The notes beneath the pieces were generated by a model. The model did not search any database. It was not told the origin of the DNA and was given only the letters and a program-made list of their open reading frames with translations. A stretch of DNA of 64,000 nt from Caprella mutica (taxonomy: Eukaryota > Arthropoda > Malacostraca > Amphipoda > Caprellidae): the NCBI GenBank assembly GCA_947561585.1, contig CANNZV010001587.1:108971-172970 (forward strand), written 5' to 3'. Every line of letters begins with the position of its first letter. Within the stretch, counting starts at the first letter, position 1. Below, piece by piece: positions 27,061 to 38,450 of this stretch. The position numbers and the translations under genes were made by a program.

Positions 27061-29249
27061 ATGCTTCCTAACGAAAAACATGGCCATCCCTGATAACATT
27101 TTTCAGTAATCATCTTATTATATGTAACTGCTACATGAATATTTACTATTATATGAATATGCTTCTAAATATAATATTTCTAAAATCCTTGATCATCTTG
27201 AAACAAAAAATGATCTTAATTCGCATATATTTTTCACTTCATATTTGGAATATTTTAGATATTTAATTTTTATTTTCTGGAAATTAATGTTGAAAAACAT
27301 TTAAAAGATTCTGTGATTATTTTAAATTCATCAATGAATTGACTATATATTTGTGAGAACTTTTGTTCACCTAGATAATAACTCCATTTCTTAATTATCT
27401 CTCGTGAGTGAAATATCTTCCGTAAATGATTACCAATAAGCATGTTAATGTGGAATATGATATTAAAGTTTTTATCGCGTGACGAAGATTATTTTGTCAT
27501 TTAAATAATAACGTTTTACCATTCCTTTTTATTCTATAATATTATACCCAATGAAAAACTTACACACATATTAAGCAATAGAAATGCATTGTAATGCATT
27601 TAAAATACTGAGATTATATTCAGTTATTAGTGATATGTTACAAAGTTAAACAATGTAATTAACACTGAATTGCAGTGATATTGAATAGGAATTTAAATTA
27701 CAAGGAGTTGTGCAGTTATTTATAACAATTAATGTGAATAAATCTTTTGGTTTTAATTTGACTCAAAAATATATCGATAAAATAATAATAATTTTTAAGT
27801 TTAAATTTCTGGGTAAGAGATTTACATTGTACTCAACTTCATATAAATAAATATTAATCACATATGAAAAATATAAGAAAAAACATTTAAGTTTACAAAT
27901 AACTGACAAAATAGATCTGACATTAATTGAATTTATGAAATTAATAGTCTGTGTTTAATTTTTTTTTCTTTAATAACTTGGAGGCGTGCATTACAAAGAC
28001 TGAGAGCAATGCAGTCTACTGCAGGTAGAGAATGCAACAAACAACTATGCATTTTGCAATATCAACTAATGTATTCGAGCAGTCAATTAGCATATATTAT
28101 TGCAACATTTTAAAGGAAGCTCGGAAAATCTCCTCTGAAACAGTACCATAAGGAACAGTTTAGAAGATTGCTAAGTCTTTTTCAGGCTCGTATATTTAGT
28201 TATGTGCATAATGTGTTACTCTGGCACTGCTGTTGGCAATGCATCTGAATATCTCATTATCTCGCATCTAAGGTAGTCTAATTAGTTATATATATGCAGT
28301 GAGTATCTTTCACAACCACTCAATTGCAATAGAGTTAATATTCATAGCAGCCTATCTGCATGTAAAGTATAGCGAGACACCTTCCTAATGATTATAATAC
28401 ACATCAGTAATTGCTACTCCCTCTAGTGCAGGGGGAGTCTTATTGAATTGCATTGGGGTATCCCGTGGATGCATTTTATGGGAGAGATATTTGTCACAGT
28501 TACAATATTGGTAGCACGAGGCTATCTATTAATATAAACATTTCTAAAGTTCTTCTTAACGTTATTATAGGATTCGCTAATAAACACTTTTGGGTTAATT
28601 CGTCCATTCACATTGTGTTTTACAGTTATAGGGTTTGCAATACGAATCATAATATAAATAACATTACTACAATCGAAATAGAATAAATATGAACCATTAT
28701 TCAAGTTATTATATTTAGACATAAATTAGTTAAATTGAAGGTATGCAGTCAGTGAATAATTAAGAGACTAAACTGAATAATAATAAAAATATTCAGTTTT
28801 GCGATATTTTTCCAAGTCGCAGCTGGCAAAGTGATATTCCAGTTACGCCACGTCATTCAATGACCTGCTTATGATCTAATTAATTATTTCACTTGAAATT
28901 AACGAAACTTATATCCGAATATTATTTATTGAAACTCTATAAAAAAGTTCATGACTTTAATATTCAATTTAGTTGCATATTACCAATTATTTTTATTCTC
29001 TTTTAAAAGAACTTGTAAAATTCATTTGAAAGCGAAATGATGAAAAATGTTGAATATTAATCTAATTAGTCCAATCAATCGGGCAGTAATTTACACTGAG
29101 GGTTAATACTACAATAAGATAATTCAACTCTTAATTAGAATTATGATTAAATAAATTTAGTTTTTGGCCATGATAACATATATTTTCTAGAATTCATTCC
29201 AGATATTTTAAAAGTTATATATCTATAATAAGGTTAAATTAAGCATGAT
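27061..29249. other. AT-rich DNA, nothing recognised
   Basis: No coding or repeat structure recognised. The overlapping short frames on both strands at 28453-28722 are Ile/Asn-rich chance frames. Confidence 0.4.
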
Positions 29250-30160
29250 CAGATTGTTGCCCACAACCAAAGATATCGTCAAATGTATGAAGGTGTGTCG
29301 CAGAATGGTTTACAATGAATGCCTCGATACTACATGAGTACAACCAACACGCACTGAACCAAGTCCATGTGAAAAAAGTGGTCAATTCGCTCCAAACTGT
29401 TATTTCTTCAGTGAATAAGCGAAGTGAATGGAATACAAGAAGAAGTGACAGAATTTGACAAAACATATGAGTATCTCCAAATCATCAAAGCAGAGACTAA
29501 TCAAAGAGGATCTAAAGTTAACTACATGTAAAACACAGTCTAAACAGCTAATTTTAGAGACCCTATTGAAGAAGCATGTGGGTAAATAAAGTAAGCGGTG
29601 TTGAAACTGTTCAAATGATCCGCAGGAAAGGTTTGGATTTTTTCCGAAGAGAAGATGTTCACTGTGGAGGCTGTCACTAATAGTCAGAATGAAAAGGTTT
29701 ATACCCGTTGCTCTGGCAACTTGTTTGTAAATTTTAAGAGCCATTTTGAGGCGGCAAAATTCTGCTTCAGTCATGGTATGGGCTGCTCTTGTATTCGATG
29801 GTACTAATTGTTCTTTGATTGCCATCGATGTATGAACTGTCATGTTTATCTGAATATGTAGCGGGAACCAACTGACTCTTCGAATCATTGAGAACTAATG
29901 TTCATCTTCTCTCAAGACAGAATTGAGTGCCAGCTTGAAGACGAATGTGACTTAAAAATGTGCAGAGAACATTTCGAGGGCTTTTGGGACGTAACATTAT
30001 GCCTGGCCTCAAGTCCTAATATCAATCTTGTGGACCTCACAATTTGATCAATCTTGAAAAGTGAAGTTTTAAGTCGTTCCTATCTCAATGTGACTCTTCA
30101 ATAAGAGCCGTTCGTTCTGTTTGAGAGTATTGTGGCAATATTGTGCTTCAGTAACAATCA
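29250..30160 (+). pseudogene. Decayed mariner-type transposase
   Basis: Read across frames on the plus strand, mariner-like landmarks appear in order. First is VKKVVNSLQTVISSVNKRSE near 29370, resembling the helix-turn-helix linker region. Then come GVETVQMIRRKGLDFFRRED (about 29600) and FTVEAVTNSQNEKVY (about 29659), like the pre-DDE FTVE segment with SQND. Last is a region at about 29930-30120 resembling the Q-x-x-x-PAH...W...FRDFW...W-x-x-x-S-P-D segment, with many stops and frame changes. The catalytic Asp positions are not preserved. The 162-codon frame on the opposite strand (29888-29400) is a shadow of this relic. Assignment is by eye to Tc1/mariner; no terminal repeats were located. 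Confidence 0.5.
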
Positions 30161-31269
30161 ATTGAATGATTGAAGTAAAAGGAGACTATTTCTTAATTTC
30201 ATGCTATTTATAATAATATATGTACTTCTCAATGATTCCAACGACACATTTTCTCATTATCTCTCCAGTTTCATTTTAAAAAATATGAGTAATTCTTTTT
30301 GGGTTACCTTGTATTCGGGCAACAGGCGAAATAAGGATAATTTTAATTACAAAAATTAAAGTTTCATTAGTTTACATATTTGATTTAATATAATTCCTTA
30401 CTGGACATAACAATAAATAGAATATGGACAGACGCTGCCCCCCCCCCCCCAGACACTGCCTATACTGTTATATTCATTTATTTAAATAATGTATCTTAAA
30501 ATTGTAATATTATTTTAATTATACTGTGCTACTATATTTTATACTTCTTTTTATATTAATGAAATACCTTTAGCAATACAAGCAGCAAGTAGGTTTAGGT
30601 TTGTTTACTATATGTATAATAATAATTTGATGTTCGGGCAGTTTATCTCTAGTTCTCTTGAAAAGGAAACAACCACAAGCAACTATAAACAGATTTGAAA
30701 TTTAATAACGTTGAGTCAGCACTAGCCAAGATTAGATCTCCAGGACGGAGAGCTAACTTCCTTATCAATGCATGAGGTCAACTTTTAAACACCCTACCCA
30801 ATGCGAGGTACTGGCCGAGAATTATTGGTTTTCCAGATTGGAACCCTGTACGTACACACACCCAAAACAATGAATGGCTGATTTTGGTCTGTGCTTCACT
30901 ACTGAAACATAATTTATAAGAATAGGTCAAGTTATTCTAAAACTGTGAACAATAAAAGTAAATTATAAATATATACAAAATATTCTCACCTACGGGCACT
31001 TCAACTGAGCTCTGACCACTACAGTCTCCAAATGTACCATAGTTCCACATGTCTAAATAATTTCAGCTATTTTTCGCATATGAAACTAACCTTTAAAATG
31101 AAATTAAACATGCTACTTTCAATATAAACCAACATGTTGCAACTTATATCCAATATGACATCCCTTAAATCCACTAATTGCTTTCTGAACGTATAACAAA
31201 AATCATATTTATTTTTGAAAGAATATGCACATTCTGTTATAAAATCAATCTTATTTCATCATAACCACT
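30161..31269. other. No gene seen; contains a C13 tract
   Basis: AT-rich sequence with an uninterrupted 13-bp C run at 30438-30450. No coding family or transposon end is recognised. Confidence 0.4.
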
Positions 31270-31790
31270 GGTTTTCCAATGTGTTTGTCATTAGCAGAGA
31301 CCTACACGCTTCAAAATACTCCGTCAGCAGACATGTTCACTGTTCACGGCAGTAAACAGACTGTTCCCATGGGCCAATGAAACCTATAGATTCGTTTTCA
31401 TCGAGAGCGAGCACTATGAGTCCTGGACAAGAGTGTTTCTTAGGTGGGGAAAAATTACCCGGTGCTCCTAGCATAATCTTCTCAAGAATTGGTCAGCTGT
31501 ATTTGAATCCATCATTTTCTGAAATAACGTCAGGATCAGTAAAGTTGCCCCACAATCAGACAGAGTCTGAAGCTCTTGAAAGGTAATGACGTCATAGTCT
31601 TTCTTGTTGGCAGAAAGAACAGACAACGGGTCTTCAGTTGACATGCAACTCTGTTTTGATCATCAGTCCTCAGTTCTTCGTAAGTAACTACTTGCTTGCC
31701 GAATGTAATGTCCAGCACTCTCCTGACGACCTTGGTTCACGATATTAGTTAGCCATCTTCGCTTTCTCCCAGATCACACATTCCCTCTTG
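31270..31790 (-). other. Possible decayed coding segment on the minus strand
   Basis: Minus-strand reading gives stretches that look non-random: RRWLTNIVNQGRQESAGHYI near 31760, YEELRTDDQNRVA near 31680 and LSVLSANKKDYDVITFQELQ near 31600. They are in different frames and interrupted by stops. The first two vaguely recall the N-terminal W-x-x-x-I-N...EL-R-T-D pattern of PIF/Harbinger transposases, but this is weak. Composition is more balanced than the neighbouring AT-rich DNA. I regard it as a possible transposon relic only. Confidence 0.2.
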
Positions 31791-32293
31791 CCTGTTCGAG
31801 CTCTCTTTATCATCCAATATTTTTATCGAAGTTCACTCGTAACTGTTGTGTATCCGAGATAATCAATCTTTTTGTGAGTTTAATTAATAATTAGTCCACC
31901 TAATCTCCACCACCCGCCACCAATTTTCACATCAAATTTAACTAATACCCGATATTTTGACTCTATCCTTTTTCAATAAAAAGGTTTTGCTCGTGTTTGA
32001 TAATATCTTCGGAAGCAGTTTCTCTAACCTTCTTAGACAATGTTCTTCACTAATCAGTGAAGATGGTGGTACTTCAAAACATTTTCTGGCTAGAAATGCT
32101 TCGATTCATCATCGGATAGGTTCGAATGAAAAAATCTACCTATACTCTAACTCTGAAGTGCTTCACTTTATAATGATTTCATGTACTGTTTTCAAATGTA
32201 TAACTAATCGTCTCTTTATTGTGTTTGATTATATTTGATTAATATATGTAGTATCTATTTATTTTTCCACATGTTTGTTTTTAACTGAGTATA
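31791..32293. other. AT-rich DNA, nothing recognised
   Basis: The 93-codon frame at 31957-32238 shows no family features. Confidence 0.35.
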
Positions 32294-32485
32294 ATATGTT
32301 GGGGAGAACCGGGTGAGTTCGTACATTTTTCCTTTCAAGGCTTATACAATCTTAACTATTCAGGATACAAGTTCGATCTAACTCACAATCGAATAAATAG
32401 GTATTTAACTACTCATAACTACAAATTAAATTATTTAAAACATTATAGTTCTCTCTTAATATCGATTTTAATGAGATAAATTCGT

Positions 32486-32525
32486 GTGTACGAACTCACC
32501 CGGAAGTGCGGGTGAGTTCGTATAC
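32486..32525. repeat. Internal hairpin made of two facing copies of the pogo-like terminal sequence
   Basis: TACGAACTCACCCG and CGGGTGAGTTCGTA face each other across a 6-bp loop. Together with the outer left end at about 32294, the left arm closes a 210-bp miniature inverted-repeat unit. The right arm resembles a second start of the larger element. Confidence 0.85.
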
Positions 32526-32550
32526 AAGCAGAATTTCATTCCGTACAGTA

Positions 32551-33429
32551 CTAAAAAGGAAATTTCAGTAAGAATTTCGTATATTGTATGGAAAATATTA
32601 TGGAAGCTTTGAATGCTGTATCCCTAAAATTGATTAAAACCCTTTTGAGAAAACAAAAAATCACAAAAGGGTTCATCACCGATGTCTCCCGAACTAGATT
32701 ATAGAGCGTCAATTTCCATCGTAATCTGTTGTTGCACTTTCTAGGAGGAACCTTTGTGAATGGCCGAATGTTTTCAAAAGATGTTCCTAGTAAAATGAAA
32801 CATTTGTGTGATGGTGAAATAGGAGAAGCCTCTGTCCCGGTAGAAGTAAGAGGAGGCTCGGTGGATGGTAAAGTAGGAGCAGGCTTGGTGGCGGGTGAAG
32901 TAGGAGCAGGCTCGGTGGATGGTGAAGTAAGATCAGGCTCGATTGATGGTGAAGTATGAGAAGGATCGGTGGATGGTGAAGTAAGATCAGGCTCGATTGA
33001 TGGTGAAGTATGAGAAGGATCGGTGGATGGTGAAGTAGGAGCAGGCTCGGTGGATGGTGAAGCAGGAAAAGGATCGGTGGATGGTGAAGCAGGAGCAGGC
33101 TCGGTGGATGATGAAGCAGGAGTAGGCTCGGTGGATGGTGCATTTTTTACTTGGTTGCGCTGATAATGATTTGAACTATTCTCAGCATATTCTGGAAAAG
33201 CGTCATCCTTCACTATTTCCCTGGTAAAAGATTTCTTTTCTAATTTATGCTTATCAAATTCTTAACCATTTCTGGATCTCTTTGTGGCATCTGACAGCGT
33301 CATCTGAGGAACTTTATACAATTTAGCAACTTTACGTACTGCTGTTCCATTTTACCAGACGTTATATGCCTGTTCCACATCACAGGAAGAATACTGTTTC
33401 ATTATTTTACGTGTATATTTTCGAGGCAT
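32551..33429 (-). pseudogene. Pogo/Tigger-like transposase remnant with psq helix-turn-helix and P/S/T repeat
   Basis: One minus-strand frame runs from ATG 33429 to 32551 (293 codons) with two in-frame TAA stops in the first third. The N-terminus begins MPRKYTRK and includes VAKLYKVPQMTLSDATKRS, matching the psq helix-turn-helix pattern of pogo/Tigger and jerky-type DNA-binding domains (basic start, A-x-x-Y-x-V-P-x-x-T-L). From about 33150 to 32810 come roughly 12 copies of a nine-residue repeat of the form EPAPTSPST. The C-terminal ENIRPFTKVPPRKCNNR resembles the tail of such transposases. No D-D-D catalytic core is present between them. The open frame beginning at 33213 uses GTG, which is only the codon after the second stop region and not a true start. 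Confidence 0.5.
32810..33150. repeat. 27-bp coding-type tandem repeat, about 12 copies
   Basis: The 27-bp unit contains GGTGGATGGTGAAGTAGGAG and then CAGGCTC, and is translated on the minus strand as nine residues such as EPAPTSPST. The period is a multiple of 3, unlike most arrays in this window, and divergence is partly phase-preserving. This suggests expansion within a formerly translated frame. Confidence 0.85.
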
Positions 33430-33810
33430 ATATGAAAGATTAATATAGAGGTGAATTCGTACATTATGGGATGAAACCGTACAGAAGAGGAAGTGCCTGT
33501 TAACGTTTACATACGTCAAGAATATCCTAGTGAATACTACTATTCCATATGAAGTTTTTAGATAGTAAATTGTAATTGCTATGGCTTAGCTCAAGTAGTG
33601 AGAAAATTGCATTTTAGTGCTAAAAATATTTGACCTCTCACCGAAGGAACATACTGCACACTCACGCTTCTGAAATTTGTTTCAAACTGATTGTTATTAT
33701 AATGTATAGGATCACTCAAGTTTTAACGGGTTAGAATATAATAGGTGTTGAGTTATGGCCATTTACGGATTCACCCGCTGTACGAACTCACCCGGTTCTC
33801 CCCCATGTTC

Positions 33811-34216
33811 TACTCAAAAAAATTAGATTTAGATTTTGTTATAGAATTAATAATAATATAGGTACCATTGAACGTTTATACAATGAAATACAATAGTTAT
33901 CAATATACTAATTTTCGTTTATGATATTTATTTATTAGAAATAATATTCATTTTATTGTTTTGCTCCAGATATTGAAAGAGCAAGGAAGAGAAAACTCTA
34001 GATAATTTAATGTGAAAAAAAAATTGGATCAGAGTCAAAGAAAATGTGCGATTGAGATCAGTATTAATAGAAGTATATATTTCTATATATTATCAATGAT
34101 TACATATATCAAGTAAATCAAAATTCATTCAAATTAGGATCGTATTTTTATTAGGTTCATGCAATATCATAACAAATAATAGTTGATTATTCTACCAAAC
34201 TAAGAATTGACTTTGA
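33811..34216. other. AT-rich DNA, nothing recognised
   Basis: No gene or repeat recognised. Confidence 0.4.
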
Positions 34217-34280
34217 AATAAATATTGCAGATAAATAAATATTGCAGATAAATAAATATTGCAGATAAATAAATATTGCA
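34217..34280. repeat. 17-bp tandem repeat, 4 copies
   Basis: Units of AAATAAATATTGCAGAT are repeated about 3.8 times with no mismatches. Confidence 0.85.
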
Positions 34281-34536
34281 TGCAGAATAAACATCTATTC
34301 CCTGAATAAAAATACTATTTTTTGTCAATAAAATTCAACAGAGAAAGCGATCCAAATAAGCAGAATATGAAATATAAATAAAATCACATAATAATCAAAT
34401 TGATATTTATATAGTATAATATAAAGTCCATCTCTCTCATCATCAAATAATAATAAGCAAAGTACAACGAAAATAAAATAAAATTATTTGGTAAAATATC
34501 CTGAGTCTTTTCAAAATTATTATTCACTTAAGAGTA

Positions 34537-34667
34537 ATTAATATACTAATATAGCTTATATAATATTAATATATAGTGGAAAAAACATTAATAAAACGTA
34601 AAAATATTAATATAGCGTAAGTAATATTAATGTAGCGTAAGTAATATTAATATAGTATACTCTAATT
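34537..34667. repeat. Left remnant of the 20-bp array, upstream of the LINE
   Basis: Diverged units of AATATTAATATAGCGTAAGT are visible (two clear ones at about 34605-34645, with imperfect ones around them). They end where LINE sequence begins. This is the same unit as the large array at 38451-39744, so the LINE interrupts one array. Confidence 0.8.
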
Positions 34668-34721
34668 GATAAACTATACAGTCAGGCGGTCACGGGAAGT
34701 GCTGCGAATTCGGGACAGGTT

Positions 34722-35299
34722 CCTGAAATCCGTGATCTCAGTTCACGCCTCGACCAAATAGAACAGGACTCCTTGGCTCCTTTTCTCAAGATTGACGGAG
34801 ACTGCATTACACCTATCATCCAAAAGGGACAAGTGAAGGAAGGAGTGACCGGAAGAAGGAATTAGTTGATCTAAAAAAAGAAACTACAAACATTATTAGA
34901 AGCCAACTGCCGGACTTCAGAGAGGAAGACATAGAAGAAATAAGGGTTGTTGGAAGAGAGAAGAAGCATCTTAAGATTAAACTGAAGTCAAAAGGAGGAA
35001 GAATCGATATTCTCAAAAGATTCAAGAAAGAAAAACCAGATGGTATATTCGTAAGCGAGTACCTAACTAGAAACAGGTCCCAACTTCTTTTTAAACTAAA
35101 ACAATTAAGGAAAAAATATACAAATAGCATATCATCTGTGTATGCATATGGAGGTAACATATGCATTAAAATACCGGCCAGTTCTAGACATTTTATTATT
35201 AACAACAATTCAAGTTTTAACTCATTTTGTTCATCCCAAAATATAATTAACCCTGATAACAACCCCAATGTACCAACAACCCAGGGAAGTACTGTTTAA
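34722..35299 (+). pseudogene. LINE ORF1 remnant
   Basis: From 34722 one frame reads PEIRDLSSRLDQIEQDS and ends at a stop at 34863. The downstream frame, open from about 34791, reads RKKELVDLKKETTNIIRSQL, then DILKRFKKEKPDGIFVSEYL, then KYTNSISSVYAYGGNICIKI, and stops at 35297. The first part is coiled-coil-like. The second resembles the basic C-terminal region of LINE ORF1 proteins (pattern K-P-D-G-I-F-V-S-E-Y-L-T...L...R-K), which bind nucleic acid. The change of frame near 34790-34860 shows an indel. The ORF1 stop overlaps the ORF2 start by about 32 bp, as is common in this group. The N-terminus is missing. Confidence 0.65.
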
Positions 35300-38268
35300 T
35301 AATTCAGATAATAATTTCCCTAATGTGAATTGCAATACATTTTCTATTAGTCAGTTTACCCATTTTAATCTCCCCATTGAATCTATTAGTATTTTAAATG
35401 TCAACATAAGAAGCTGTAGAAGAAACTTTCCTAAACTAGAAGCTTTTTTAAGTCTAAGACAAACTTAATTTGATTTTATATGCCTAACGGAGATTTGGCT
35501 AGATGCACTAATTGACAACTGTTTTAATTTAGACGGATATTACAAATTTTCAATTTATAGAAATAGGAACGGGGGAGGGGTTTCAATTTATTGTAGAAAG
35601 ATTTTTAATGTAAATAGAATAGATTCACTCTCTTTTATCATAAATGAACTAGAAACTTTAAGCTTACAGATAGACATTTTAAACGAGAAAATCAATTTGA
35701 TATGTTTATACAGACCTCCTTCTTATTCCATTGATTTTTTAAATGATAATTTTAGAGATTTTTTAATTCCGTCTATTGCTAATTCTAAAACTATTTTATG
35801 TGGTGACTTCAATATTAATCTTTTTAATCCGTATAACCTTAATAGCATAAACCATTTTAAAACTGTAATGTCAGGCCACTCTTTTTATCCATTAATAGAT
35901 AAGCCTACTAGATATTCCCCAAATGATAACTCTAACCATTTCTCTCTTTTAGATCACTTCTGGCTTAATTTTACTCCTCATAACCATATCAATTCTGCAG
36001 TTGTTCAATATGACATTTCTGACCACAGGCCGATTTTATTTTATTTTAAAATTCAAACTGAAAGCAAAGATGATTTTATAACTTTTCGTAAAATTGATAG
36101 TATCCATAACTTGAATTCATTCACTGAAAAAATTAATCCACAATATTTTCACACCACAAATCAAACTGATTCAAATATCCAAGCCGAAAACTTCACCAAT
36201 AGAATATACCATGCATTCCATAAATCATTCCCTCTAAAAAAAGTAAAATTAAAAAACAACATGAAACGCCCTAAATGGATGACAGACGATCTTAAACTTT
36301 TAATCAATAAAAAACATAATCTTTTAAAACTAGCCAACAGAGGACTTATTTTTAAACGCTCATATACCTATTTTAAAAATATTTTAACTTCCGTTATCAG
36401 ACAAACCAAAAACCTATTTTACCAATTGAAACTTGAATTTGTCAAAAAAGACTCTAGAAAAACATGGAAACAAATAAACTCAATACTAGGAAGAAAATGC
36501 ACAACTAACAAATTAAAAATTAAAAAGGATGGACAGTTTTTAACAGGAAAAGAAATGTGCAATATTTTTAATGATTATTTTACCTCTATAGCTGAAGAAC
36601 TCGTTCAACAATTACCTACAATTACCGATAATCATTTTAGAATTTTAACTCCTTATAATTTTAATACCTGTACTTTTAATCCTATAACAGTGCCTGAGGT
36701 CAGAAATGTAGTTTTATCCTTCAAAAACAAAAATTGTCATAAAAATGAAATCAAACCTTCTATACTATGTGAAGTTGTAAGTACTATTAGTCCTATTTTA
36801 ACAGATATTTTAAATAATTCTTTTATTACATGCAGCTATCCAAACTGTTTTAAAATAGCTAGAGTCATTCCAATTTTTAAATCGGGAGACAAACATGACG
36901 TATCAAATTTTAGGCCAATTACGACATTACCGATTTTTAATAAGATTTTTGAAAAGATTTTATCTATTAGACTAGGTAACTTCATTTCTTCTAATAATAT
37001 TTTATCAAACCACCAATACGGATTTAGAGAAGGTATGTCGACAAACTTAGCTATTTTAGAATTTTTATCTTTCGTTTATAAGTCTTTTAAATCAAATTAT
37101 TACTGTATAGCCCTTTTCCTAGATCTTAAGAAGGCATTTGACACTGTAGATAAAGATCTCTTATTAAAGACTTTAGATCACTACGGTGTCAGAGGTAATT
37201 TTAACCTACTTTTTAAAAGTTATCTTAGCAATAGACGGCAGCGTGTACATTTTAATGATATTACTTCTGATTTTAAACCAATTGTTACCGGTCTTTTTCA
37301 GGGTTCTGTTTTATGTCCCTTGCTTTTTAATATTTTTATAAACGATTTAACCATTTTAGCTGAGAATAATAATTTTAATTGCACTCTATTCACAGATGAC
37401 GCAGTTTTTTACATTAGGGATTCATCTTTCGAAAATATTATTAACAGAACGCAATCGTTTATTGACAACCTCACAAAGTGGTTAAATTTTAATAAACTTA
37501 CTCCAAATGTAAATAAAACCCAATTGATGCTTTTTAACGCTAGGGCTCCTAGTGTTTATCCCCTAATACATTTTAATAATAATCCAGTAGAGTTTGTAGA
37601 AAATTTTAAAATACTTAGGCCTTTTAATAGACAACAAATTAACTTTTAAATCTCATATTATCCAAACCTCTAAGAAAATTAGTCAAATTAAAGGAATAGT
37701 TTATTCAGCCAAGCCTTATTTTAACAGAGACTCTTTACTTTTAATTTACTACTCCTTGGCTTATTCTGTTTTTACTCAATGTATTATTTTTTATGGAAAA
37801 ACTTTTAACGTTCACTTACATCCATTGAAAATTTTAATTAACGATATCTTAAGAATAATTTTAAATGTTAAGAGAAATGCGAACAATGTGCCGTTAATGT
37901 CCACCAATGAAATGTATTTTAAACTAGGTATTTTAAAATTTGAAGATGTATGTAATTATTTTTTATTGTCATTTTTAAGGAAAGCTTTATATGAAGATCC
38001 CATAATTCTAGAAAAGTATTTTAATGATTTTATTCCTGCACATGACCATCAAACCAGAGGATATAGAATAATTTTACCGAGAATTAGATTAGAGCTAGAA
38101 AGAAATTTCACTATTTTTAGATCTATCGAAGCTTTTAACAATTTACCTGAATTTTTATGTAACCCTATGTCCAACTACAGTTTTAAAAAAAATATAGAAA
38201 ATATTGTCTTAACCGTTATAACCCTAGTCCTGTTTAATATGTTTTTACTTTGTATTTGTTACTTTTAA
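35268..38268 (+). pseudogene. LINE ORF2: endonuclease plus reverse transcriptase, disrupted
   Basis: ATG at 35268 overlaps the ORF1 stop. The endonuclease domain shows LNVNIRS (about residues 43-49), LTEIWL (73-78), YRPP (148-151), CGDFN (178-182) and SDHRP (251-255), the usual APE-type landmarks. The reverse transcriptase shows NFRPI, LFLDLKKAFDTVDKDLLL, GLFQGSVLCPLLF and the catalytic FTDDA (708-712, nucleotides 37389-37403; the more usual form is FADDA). A C-terminal region with LKFEDVCNYFLL and HDHQTRG follows. Breaks are an in-frame TAA at 35466 (codon 67) and a single frameshift near 37615-37625, after which the frame continues from about 37625 to 38268. The function would be target-primed reverse transcription of the element's own RNA. 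Confidence 0.88.
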
Positions 38269-38450
38269 TATTGACTTATGCAGACCGGTAACTTAGGTAG
38301 GTTTTATATTTTTAGGTAGATTTATATTTTTGAATCGGTATTCTATTTTTAGGTAGATTGTATATTTTTAGAAATGTATGATATTTTTAGTTAAATTTTA
38401 TATTTTCAGATTCTACAAGTCATACTATTTATTTATTATTTTTTTTTATA

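Larger units (their letters stand above)
32294..33810 (-). mobile_element. Pogo-like DNA transposon, defective
   Basis: The ends are inverted: the left contains GGGGAGAACCGGGTGAGTTC followed by GTACA, and the reverse complement of the right contains GGGGGAGAACCGGGTGAGTT followed by CGTACAG. TA dinucleotides lie just outside (32292-32293 and 33811-33812), consistent with Tc1/mariner/pogo target duplication. The minus-strand coding remnant keeps an N-terminal psq-type helix-turn-helix and a short C-terminal piece, but the DDE core is replaced by a Pro/Ser/Thr repeat. An extra internal pair of the terminal sequence forms a hairpin at 32486-32525. Exact edges are uncertain by a few bases. Confidence 0.65.
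34668..38450 (+). mobile_element. APE-type LINE retrotransposon, defective (CR1/Jockey-like group)
   Basis: A non-LTR retrotransposon on the plus strand with an ORF1 remnant (34722-35299), an ORF2 with apurinic-type endonuclease and reverse transcriptase (35268-38268), and a 3' UTR (38269-38450) with repeated TATTTTTAGGTAGA text. It is flanked on both sides by the same 20-bp tandem repeat, so it was inserted into that array. ORF1 appears to lack its 5' part, ORF1 and ORF2 each contain a frameshift, and ORF2 has one stop, so this copy cannot be autonomous. Clade placement rests on domain order and motif style only. Confidence 0.88.

Noticed and set aside
29400..29888. 162-codon minus-strand frame
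   Set aside because: The plus strand carries mariner-type landmarks here, so this frame is a shadow of the relic.
32787..33143. 118-codon His/Pro/Leu-rich frame on the minus strand
   Set aside because: It is another phase of the 27-bp repeat. The overlapping frame with EPAPTSPST peptides joins the psq helix-turn-helix and tail, and is the better reading.
34816..35268. Hydrophobic 150-codon frame on the minus strand
   Set aside because: It is the antisense shadow of LINE ORF1 (34722-35299), whose plus-strand translation has recognisable ORF1 features.
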